From Chryseobacterium luquanense (lineage in GTDB: Bacteria > Bacteroidota > Bacteroidia > Flavobacteriales > Weeksellaceae), in assembly GCF_026460945.1 (NCBI RefSeq), contig NZ_JAOVZV010000005.1, positions 1 through 64,000 on the forward strand: a stretch of DNA of 64,000 bases. Direction: 5' to 3'. Each line of letters starts with the position of its first letter. The stretch's first letter is position 1. The translations under genes were made by a program, and so were the position numbers. Below are positions 57,699 to 64,000 of the stretch, in pieces. Below the pieces are notes generated by a model. It was not told where the DNA came from, ran no database searches, and saw nothing but the letters and a program-made list of their open reading frames with translations.

Positions 57699-58064
57699 TT
57701 AGTCTTCTGATCTATAAAAATTTAACACTTCACCTGTATTTTTATTAATATTGATATATATTTTGCAATACCTACAGTTATAGCTTTTCACAACAACATG
57801 CCAAACTTTATTATCCGCTATTAAACTAATCTGATAAGGTTTAGCCCTTTCTGGATCTAACAACTCTCTTTTACTTATAAGAATATCAGTGTACTTAATT
57901 AACATTTCTTCATCGGGAAAAATATCTGCACCATAGCGATTGATAATTTTGCAAGGAAGTTGATCAATTGCTCTATTGTTATCTTTGCATTTTTTTGTTT
58001 TAGCCTGTTGAGCAATCAGGCATATTGGCAACACACAAAAAATAAATAAGATTTTTCTAAGCAT
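57699..58064 (-). CDS. Exported protein, putative immunity protein of tip 4 (NTF2-fold-like)
   Basis: 121 residues with a signal peptide (CVLPICLIAQ, 1-19). The C-terminal half VWHVVVKSYNCRYCKIYINI and NKNTGEVLNFYRSED resembles NTF2-fold immunity proteins, a W-x-V...G-x-V pattern. It starts 2 bp after the stop of tip 4. Exported immunity suggests a periplasmic toxin. Confidence 0.6.
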   Translation of the reverse strand: MLRKILFIFCVLPICLIAQQAKTKKCKDNNRAIDQLPCKIINRYGADIFPDEEMLIKYTDILISKRELLDPERAKPYQISLIADNKVWHVVVKSYNCRYCKIYININKNTGEVLNFYRSED

Positions 58065-58066
58065 AA

Positions 58067-58861
58067 TTAATATCTTTTTTTATAATCATCAGGACTAAAG
58101 CCCTTTGGTAATTTGTTGGGCATATGTGTTGGTGAGATTTTATTAAGTCTTAATGTCTTTGAAGCAGGATCAGAAGGCAAATCTGTAGCTACTGGAATAT
58201 CATAGTTTTTAATAAATTGATTATTAGCATCTTTTTTCTTAGAATTAGATTCATTGCTAATACCAGGTATATACTCCCTTAAACCACCGTCTCCAGTAGC
58301 AACATATCCAATGACAGGTTTTTTAAAACCATTATCTACTTTTTTTCCACCTGTTTCTGTATTAGTATTGTTGTAAAGTGATATATCTTGATCTGAAAAT
58401 CTACTATTTTCACTATAATCTTTGCCATCAATTTGAAGTACAGACGTATCACCTGAGTGAGTATGACCATCAGCAACAATCTCTCCTTTTTTCGACACAT
58501 CTGCCAATTCATCAGGATTAATTGTCCCAGCCATACCTGCAGAGCCAATATTCGGAATAGAATAACTGTAATAGGACTCACCATTTTCAGCAGTCGCTTT
58601 ATAAAACATCGTACGAAGCTCAATATTATAATTAATCGAAAGACCATTATATTCTTTTCCAAAATCTTTTGCTGCATCTCTTAATGTTTTAAATTTATCA
58701 CCAGGATCCATCACTTGCATTCCATCAGGATCAATAAATCTAATCGGATTATTCATGACATAGTTATATGGGGACCATCTGCGATACTTCTCCGCCAGCG
58801 GATCTACAACACCCCATCTTCCAATATCGGGCATATAAAATCTTGCACCATAATCATACAT
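58067..58861 (-). CDS. RHS core fragment with DUF4329/JAB-like tip (tip 4)
   Basis: 264 residues from an in-core ATG; the core frame continues upstream to about 58904, 1-3 bp from the previous immunity stop. Core ends at FIDPDGM. The tip shows [13 protein letters not shown]...[12 protein letters not shown] and [19 protein letters not shown], the HxH + SxxD pattern of JAMM/DUF4329-like domains, known as putative toxins or peptidases. It has no own secretion signal. Confidence 0.7.
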   Translation of the reverse strand: MYDYGARFYMPDIGRWGVVDPLAEKYRRWSPYNYVMNNPIRFIDPDGMQVMDPGDKFKTLRDAAKDFGKEYNGLSINYNIELRTMFYKATAENGESYYSYSIPNIGSAGMAGTINPDELADVSKKGEIVADGHTHSGDTSVLQIDGKDYSENSRFSDQDISLYNNTNTETGGKKVDNGFKKPVIGYVATGDGGLREYIPGISNESNSKKKDANNQFIKNYDIPVATDLPSDPASKTLRLNKISPTHMPNKLPKGFSPDDYKKRY

Positions 58862-58903
58862 TCCTGTCTCTTGAAGTTCTTTGCCGTTGTACTTATATTG
58901 ATT
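58718..58903 (-). repeat. RHS core direct repeat, copy in tip 4
   Basis: Same 185-bp repeat, beginning 2 bp from the stop of immunity gene 3. Confidence 0.8.
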
Positions 58904-58904
58904 A

Positions 58905-59312
58905 CTATTTTATAAAATAAGGAAAACTTGAATATGAATTAATAATTTTTTGAGAACCTGGAGAAGTGCTTCCGACATTTATTTTTAAATCTTTACCAGC
59001 AACTTTTATTTTATAATTGAAATAAACTAATTCTCCATCTAATTTTATATGATCAATTTTAGACATGTTTGAGTTAACTTGTATACATTCATAATTACTA
59101 TTTGCTTTAATTTTTTTTTGTCTTATAACGAATAATAATGTGTCATTTTTATTATTCCCGTGCAATAGAATTAAATCTTTAATACTTTCTTTTTTAAAAA
59201 TAAAATAACAATCTTCATTTTCTTTTTTTATTTTATGGCAATTTATTAATGATAAAGGGAATAATACCCAAACTATTAAAACCATATTTTTGATTATTGC
59301 AGTTTTATCCAT
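58905..59312 (-). CDS. Lipoprotein, putative immunity protein of tip 3
   Basis: 135 residues. The start at 59312 overlaps the tip 3 stop by 19 bp; an alternative ATG at 59285 gives a clean lipobox (FPLSLINC). The body is acidic/basic and Ile/Lys-rich without a known family. Immunity is inferred from position. Confidence 0.5.
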   Translation of the reverse strand: MDKTAIIKNMVLIVWVLFPLSLINCHKIKKENEDCYFIFKKESIKDLILLHGNNKNDTLLFVIRQKKIKANSNYECIQVNSNMSKIDHIKLDGELVYFNYKIKVAGKDLKINVGSTSPGSQKIINSYSSFPYFIK

Positions 59313-60685
59313 CCTGTAGAATTTATATTTGCGTTTTTATTTGAATTATACCATAATGCAGACGGTTGTCCCGATGATGATTTTTGTAAATATAGCTGAT
59401 TACCTTGTGGTGTAAAATTAAAACTAGGATCAAGTGACTTGGCTGCATCATGTGCTGGTTGATAGAAATTTATACTAGAAGAATTTGGTCCTATAACTCC
59501 GAAATTCCTCAAAAGGTCAAATGATTGAGCTAATTCAACAGCAATAAATGATTCAAATATTTCATGCCTAATTGATGTTCCGGAAGTCTGTCCTCCTGAA
59601 TTTTCTAATCCTTGTGATTGAATAACGTTAACCTCTGGATTTGCATTAGCTGATGTTTGACCGTGAAATTTGCCAATCACAAAAGCCTCTTGTCCTCCTT
59701 GTGGAGTTGTCTTAATTAAATCTCGTGTGGTTGATAGATTGATTGTCTTATCCGTACTTTCAATTACATCAAATAATTTTTTATCAACAGCAGAAAGATT
59801 TTTATAATTTATTTTAGATTTATTATCAATAGAAACTTTTCCTGTTTGGTTATTTCGTGATAATTTTAACGCTGAATCATCATTTAATTCTTTTACTGCA
59901 ATATCAGCATCTTGTCCTGTTATTACTAACTCTTCATTTCTACCGTCTGGATCAATGAAACGGAGAGGATTATTATAAGCATATCGGTATGGAGTCCAGC
60001 GTCTATCTTTCTCCGCCAACGGATCTACCACACCCCATCTTCCTATATCAGGCATATACATCCTTGCTCCATAATCATACATTCCGGTCTCTTGCAGTTC
60101 CTTACCGTTGTACTTGTATTGATAATTAGGATTTCCAGCCGTAGGATTATATCCTTCATGCTTCAACCCAAATGGATAATAATTACTTTCTTCAAGAACT
60201 TCTACGCTGCTGCCATTGTGAAAATAACTTAACCTGGTATTTCCCAAATGATCTGCATAGTTGTAAATATACTTATTTTTTACAAAATCGTAGTAACCTT
60301 GTGTTGTCGGATAAAATAATAGTGATGTAAATCCACCTTTCCCTGTCTTACCGTTTCCTTTATACTGAAAACCATCGATGTAGTCTATTACTTCAGTTGA
60401 AAGTTCCATCACTGTTCCATCTGGGTTTGCTGGCGCATAATTATAAATCTTTTTCAGCTTTACTCCATCGGCACGATATAGATAACTCAAATTGTTCCTG
60501 ATAATTCCTCCTCTGGTAGGTAAGCCAAAATTAAAAAGAATATAATTCGGAAGATTAAGGTAATTATAATCTAAATTTTCTATTCCTTTATCGACATGGT
60601 TTTTCATGTTACCATTGCTATCGTAATTTATTGTAATTCCTGACGTATCGGGATAACCTCTGTAATCTGTTGATGAATCTGTCAC
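59294..60685 (-). CDS. RHS core with HExxE-type tip (tip 3), 5' part frameshifted
   Basis: 463 residues from a GTG at 60685, with the RHS core ([67 protein letters not shown]) and a tip of about 215 residues. The tip has VITGQDADIAVKEL, LSRNNQTGKVSI, VIGKFHGQT, IRHEIFESFIAVE and YQPAHDAA, homologous to tip 5. The core continues upstream in another frame: an extra A in the run at 60798-60801 shifts it. It is therefore an orphan toxin module lacking an intact N-terminus. Confidence 0.72.
   Translation of the reverse strand: MTDSSTDYRGYPDTSGITINYDSNGNMKNHVDKGIENLDYNYLNLPNYILFNFGLPTRGGIIRNNLSYLYRADGVKLKKIYNYAPANPDGTVMELSTEVIDYIDGFQYKGNGKTGKGGFTSLLFYPTTQGYYDFVKNKYIYNYADHLGNTRLSYFHNGSSVEVLEESNYYPFGLKHEGYNPTAGNPNYQYKYNGKELQETGMYDYGARMYMPDIGRWGVVDPLAEKDRRWTPYRYAYNNPLRFIDPDGRNEELVITGQDADIAVKELNDDSALKLSRNNQTGKVSIDNKSKINYKNLSAVDKKLFDVIESTDKTINLSTTRDLIKTTPQGGQEAFVIGKFHGQTSANANPEVNVIQSQGLENSGGQTSGTSIRHEIFESFIAVELAQSFDLLRNFGVIGPNSSSINFYQPAHDAAKSLDPSFNFTPQGNQLYLQKSSSGQPSALWYNSNKNANINSTGWIKLQ
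59938..60123 (-). repeat. RHS core direct repeat, copy in tip 3
   Basis: Same 185-bp repeat, joined to a much longer upstream RHS part than the tip 2, 4, 5 and 6 copies. Confidence 0.8.
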
Positions 60686-60798
60686 AGAATTCAGCCTGTT
60701 CCCTGTTAATGGATAATTATAAGTATAGGTAAGGTTATCGATAATTGCAGCGAAAGCATTTCCATCTTTTGAAGCTGATCTTTTCAGATTCGTAATAT

Positions 60799-61145
60799 TT
60801 TCCGTTTAAGTAATATGTTAACTTTTCATAATATTCTGTTGCTGAAGGATTTTCTTCATTTTGATAAAATCCTGCTTTCAATCGATTCAATCCGTCATAT
60901 ACATACCCATATCTTCTAAGATTGTCATTAAAATTGGTAGCAGTTCGCCAGTCTACTTCAGCGATATTCCCATTAAACTTTGGTTTTACCTGTAAAGCTC
61001 CATCTAATACGTCTGGTGTTTCAAGCCCTTCTATTTCATTGTATTTAATACTCTTATTGTTTTCACCAACAGATCTAGAATACCTATAGAAATTAGACTG
61101 TATTTGAAAGGTTAAATGTCGTTCAAAAATAAAAAGAGTAACGAT
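60799..61145 (-). pseudogene. Upstream RHS core segment, out of frame with tip 3
   Basis: Translates in one frame as YRYSRSVGENNKSIKYNEIE, VKPKFNGNIAEVDWRTATNF, RRYGYVYDGLNRLKAGFY, YYEKLTYYLNGK, parallel to the intact tip 7 copy. At AACGGAAAATATT (against GGAAATAT in tip 7) one extra A sends it to a stop. It follows directly after the terminator hairpin at 61131-61160. Confidence 0.7.
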
Positions 61146-61160
61146 TTAGTTACTCTTTTT
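61131..61160. terminator. Bidirectional terminator inside the array
   Basis: Perfect 12-bp stem AAAAAGAGTAAC / GTTACTCTTTTT with a 6-nt loop, between immunity 2 and the RHS segment of tip 3. It probably ends the first transcription block. Confidence 0.85.
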
Positions 61161-61263
61161 TAATAGTTTTTATTAATTATCTATTCTAAACATCTATTAA
61201 CAAAGAAAACCAACACTTCTGATACATTGCCCACTTCTGAAACATTACCTACATTATCCGGTT

Positions 61264-61971
61264 TTATTTTTTTATCCATTCTTCCCCTTTCCAAATTAAA
61301 GTATTTTTATCCTTAATATATATATAACTGTGATAGTACGGCTCAAAATAAAAAAAACATTGATTAAAATAAGGCAAATTTATTGTGAAAAAATTATTGC
61401 TTTCTAAATTTAAAGCATAATCTTGCAAAATATTGTATTTCAATCGATTACTGTAAAATACTTTACCAGAAGTCTTAAAAACTAAGTCTAATGAAATCCT
61501 ATTATTTTTACCAAAAAGAAAATATTCCTTTTTTGAGATTCTAATTTTATTACTCTTAGTTTTAATTTGTTTAGCTGTCTTATAATTAAATAATATATTA
61601 AATTCAGGAGTAGGGATTGATTCTTTAGAATTATCGGATAACTTAATATCAATATAAATACTATCTTGAGATCCTTTATTACTTTTTTCTAATTCATACT
61701 TATATCCTAATTGTTCTTTATAATAGTTTTCACTAGTTAAATCTAAAATATCATTGCTAATTATTTTCCATTGTCCAATGGATAGAGTATCACATTGATC
61801 TAAAGCTAAATGACCTAAGTTCTGTACATTATAAAGAATATATGAGCCATTATTTTTAAATTCTATTTTATCCGTCATGTTTTTTTTAATGTATAGCCCT
61901 GGTTTGAAGTTTTGAGCATAAAAAATTTGCATTGTTAAAATGCTAACGATATTTATAAAAATATTTTTCAT
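61264..61971 (-). CDS. Exported protein, putative immunity protein of tip 2
   Basis: 235 residues from MKNIFINIVSILTMQIFYAQ, a type-I signal peptide; the frame is open to 62022 but this ATG lies 1 bp after the stop of tip 2. The body is a beta-rich sequence with Lys, Asn, Tyr and Ile in excess; no family recognised. Confidence 0.55.
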   Translation of the reverse strand: MKNIFINIVSILTMQIFYAQNFKPGLYIKKNMTDKIEFKNNGSYILYNVQNLGHLALDQCDTLSIGQWKIISNDILDLTSENYYKEQLGYKYELEKSNKGSQDSIYIDIKLSDNSKESIPTPEFNILFNYKTAKQIKTKSNKIRISKKEYFLFGKNNRISLDLVFKTSGKVFYSNRLKYNILQDYALNLESNNFFTINLPYFNQCFFYFEPYYHSYIYIKDKNTLIWKGEEWIKK

Positions 61972-61972
61972 T

Positions 61973-62815
61973 TTATCTTTTTTTGGGATCTTGCAACGAT
62001 TGATATAAAGCTCCTCCACCAATCTGCATCAAAGTTGTCTCATTGATATCACTTAAAGAACTTGCAGAAGGAATTGGATAACTATCATTATCATATGAAA
62101 AGCCTACTTTATATGCTTCTACTTCTAGTGCTCTAGCTTTCGCAAAATCCTGATTATCTGGGGTTATAGCAGGATTAAACATTTGCCCTTTTTTATTAAA
62201 TCTTAAGCCTCCAGCTTCATAGCCCTGTCCAACATGCCGGATCTCATGTAAATACAAGGCAGACCCATTACCTTCAATATTAATTCTAACTTTTCCGTTT
62301 TTATCAGTAATTTTTAATACCCCATGATCTCCATTTCCTCCTGGAGTAGTTAAATAAAATATTTCTTTAGCTTCTGCTATTGTTTTAATATCAGTAAGGG
62401 ATTGATTCATATATTCAAGTTTATCCTTATTTTCATTTAATTGATTATTTAAACTTTCAAGATTTTTTTCACTCAGTTTTCCTTGATCAATTTTTGACTG
62501 AATACTCTTAATATTTCCAGTTAATTTTTCAATTCTATTATTAACATTTTTTGTTAATGTTTCTTGGTCTTTAGGATCTCCCCAAGTTCTTCCATCTGGA
62601 TCAATAAATCTTATGGGGTTATTTGCTGCATATACATAGGTAGTCCACCTTCTCGTTTTCTCCGCCAGCGGATCTACAACACCCCATCTTCCAATATCAG
62701 GCATATAAAATCTTGCTCCGTAATCATACATTCCGGTCTCTTGAAGTTCATTTCCGTTGTACTTGTATTGATAAGCAAGCTCGTAAAATACAAGATTAAT
62801 TATGATCTTCCACAC
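61973..62815 (-). CDS. RHS core fragment with HExxH metallopeptidase tip (tip 2)
   Basis: 280 codons from a GTG; the real core starts at [15 protein letters not shown] (about 62774), and the first 14 residues are junction sequence. Core ends at FIDPDGR. The tip has a helical coiled region ([19 protein letters not shown]) and a zinc motif [17 protein letters not shown], with a Glu ligand candidate further on ([13 protein letters not shown]), the pattern of gluzincins. The tip is predicted to be a metallopeptidase toxin. Confidence 0.72.
   Translation of the reverse strand: MWKIIINLVFYELAYQYKYNGNELQETGMYDYGARFYMPDIGRWGVVDPLAEKTRRWTTYVYAANNPIRFIDPDGRTWGDPKDQETLTKNVNNRIEKLTGNIKSIQSKIDQGKLSEKNLESLNNQLNENKDKLEYMNQSLTDIKTIAEAKEIFYLTTPGGNGDHGVLKITDKNGKVRINIEGNGSALYLHEIRHVGQGYEAGGLRFNKKGQMFNPAITPDNQDFAKARALEVEAYKVGFSYDNDSYPIPSASSLSDINETTLMQIGGGALYQSLQDPKKR
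62589..62774 (-). repeat. RHS core direct repeat, copy in tip 2
   Basis: Same 185-bp repeat, with N in place of K in YNGNELQ. Confidence 0.8.
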
Positions 62816-62834
62816 AATACAATCGTGCGGGAGC
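62811..62834. repeat. Hairpin plus GCGGGAGC element, copy 3
   Basis: CACAA-TACAA-TCGTG (one wobble) followed by CGGGAGC, just after the stop of immunity 1. Weaker than copies 1 and 2. Confidence 0.5.
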
Positions 62835-62840
62835 GAGGCA

Positions 62841-63440
62841 TTATTTTATTCTAAACAATTCAATCATTTTAACCTTCCCATTATTTCTTGCAATAACATT
62901 CCAATGTCTATACAAACCAATTTGTCCATTACTTTTATTGCTAAAATATTCTGATTTACCTGTTTTCAAATACTCATCAATTTTTTCAATAATATCAATT
63001 TCAAATTTACTTACCTCAAATTCCTCATTTTTTTCGATAGCTGTATTATTTACAAATTCAGTATAGTGTTTTATACCAGAATAATTATTATTAACATATA
63101 AAATAGTTTTAGTATCACTCGGTATAGTTATGTTGTTACTAATATAATTAACTATTAACAAATTTTCTTTGTTTGAGGTTTTCTCCAACATTTTTAAACT
63201 GTTTTCTCTAAAGAAATTTAAATATTCTAATCTCGCTGTACATCCTTTAAAAGTAGTTTCGACAAGCCATTCTTCATATTTCATCTTTCGAAGTTCATCA
63301 CTTTCTTTTTTACAATTTTGAATATTCTTCTCGTTTATTTTATAAGAAGAAATAATTTTAGATTCTAAATTTTGATTATCTTGAGCTTTACAAGAACAGG
63401 TAAAAAGTAAAACTACATATATTATTAAAAAGTTTTTCAT
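62841..63440 (-). CDS. Lipoprotein, putative immunity protein of tip 1
   Basis: 199 residues with a lipoprotein-like signal ([12 protein letters not shown], 9-20). It overlaps the tip 1 stop by 4 bp (ATGA), typical of toxin-immunity coupling. Mature part rich in Asn, Lys, Glu and Ile, no family recognised. Confidence 0.55.
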   Translation of the reverse strand: MKNFLIIYVVLLFTCSCKAQDNQNLESKIISSYKINEKNIQNCKKESDELRKMKYEEWLVETTFKGCTARLEYLNFFRENSLKMLEKTSNKENLLIVNYISNNITIPSDTKTILYVNNNYSGIKHYTEFVNNTAIEKNEEFEVSKFEIDIIEKIDEYLKTGKSEYFSNKSNGQIGLYRHWNVIARNNGKVKMIELFRIK

Positions 63441-64000
63441 TTTTTTTGCTTTTTTACATTATTATAATAATTATATCTACCTTTTAAGGGCTCTCCACAA
63501 CCTATGTAATCCATAAAAGCATTGTATGGATCTCCAGGTTTTAATTGATTTTGGAGATTTTGCCCATAACCATTAAAATAGACACTATTACCAGTACTGT
63601 CAATTAGCATTGTTTGCAAATCTACACCATTAGCAATTTTATTATTTGGATTAACCATATAAGACACTCTCAATGGTAATCCGTTCTCTGCTCTTAGCTT
63701 GTTTTCAATATGTGAAGCAAAAATCTCAGAATGACTTACCTTATCATTTTGAGTTTTTCCTCCAACCCACGGTCCAAACAAATCACTCTTTTTCATAGGG
63801 TCCATCCCATGACCCATTTCATGCCCTAATTTTATAAAAAATGGAGAATCAGAAACCTGACCATCACTTGTTGGATAATTTGATTTTGAAGAAAGGTTTA
63901 TATACGCAGTTCCATTTTCATAATTATTTTCGCCTGTTGTAGATTGAATGTTTATATCATGATTTTTATTATCATAATAAGAAATCATTCCCGCTCCTGT
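63437..64000 (-). CDS. M91-like metallopeptidase toxin tip (tip 1), 5' end beyond the window
   Basis: The last 187 codons of a larger gene; the frame is open to the window edge. It contains FFIKLGHEMGHGMD, a HExGH zinc motif, and SEIFASHIENKLRAENGLPL with the likely Glu ligand, in the order of M91 (NleD-like) effector peptidases. The RHS core, if present, lies outside the window. The neighbours make a toxin-immunity pair likely. Confidence 0.7.
   Translation of the reverse strand, partial: TGAGMISYYDNKNHDINIQSTTGENNYENGTAYINLSSKSNYPTSDGQVSDSPFFIKLGHEMGHGMDPMKKSDLFGPWVGGKTQNDKVSHSEIFASHIENKLRAENGLPLRVSYMVNPNNKIANGVDLQTMLIDSTGNSVYFNGYGQNLQNQLKPGDPYNAFMDYIGCGEPLKGRYNYYNNVKKQKK

Noticed and set aside
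57677..57701. Stop-codon readthrough fusing immunity 4 to the tip 5 core
   Set aside because: The frames match and only one stop intervenes, but a matching frame has a one-in-three chance and there is no readthrough signal. The tip 3-4 and 1-2 junctions are out of frame.
52797..62815. RHS repeats as a CRISPR-like array
   Set aside because: The repeats are about 185 bp, coding, and separated by 1-3 kb, with no palindromic 25-40 bp units. No CRISPR or cas gene is seen in the window.

Overview
This window looks like chromosome from a low-GC Bacteroidetes of the Flavobacteriia, most likely Chryseobacterium or a close relative in the Weeksellaceae. The signs are two proteins with C-terminal type IX secretion (T9SS) sorting domains, an OmpA with thrombospondin type-3 repeats, TAnnTTTG-type promoters, few Shine-Dalgarno sites, and Flavobacteriia gene clusters. 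This is inferred from protein families; no marker gene was compared.

Layout. 1-8 kb: ferritin, small secreted proteins, a 4-alpha-glucanotransferase and two T9SS cargo proteins. 8-12 kb: cysS, folE, a GNAT-like protein and a membrane protein. 12.1-23 kb: a long minus-strand methionine operon, metX - hom (ACT domain) - metZ - [RAYT transposase unit] - metH N-terminal part - fatty acid desaturase - metH C-terminal part - metF. It is preceded by a convincing SAM-I (S-box) riboswitch. 23-36.7 kb: a GH63-like glucosidase, OsmC, a DUF2314 lipoprotein, the MoxR/DUF58/DUF4350/DUF4129/SpoIIM cluster with divergent RDD, and a glycosyltransferase plus LpxH-like phosphoesterase. 36.8-52 kb: yebC, ompA-like, smpB, an ABC-F protein, an M48 peptidase, two ferritin-like proteins, recJ, nadD, a pseudogene, an outer-membrane beta-barrel receptor and a GH43-like protein.

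52.2 kb to the right edge: the most unusual region, a tandem minus-strand array of at least seven RHS toxin-tip/immunity pairs. Most copies have only the last part of the RHS core (a repeat of about 185 bp ending in FIDPDG) followed by a different C-terminal tip and then a small exported protein. The tips carry metal-binding motifs: HExxH (two), HExxE...H (two) and JAB-like HxH (three). All seven partner proteins start with a lipoprotein or type-I signal sequence, so the toxins probably act in the periplasm. The full-length RHS parent is not in the window and may lie beyond 64000.

Other points of interest are a RAYT gene enclosed by two symmetrical REP-hairpin-REP units whose hairpins covary in sequence, an ABC-F protein with a degenerate second Walker A, a frameshifted RHS copy, and a transposase-like remnant cutting into the RHS array.
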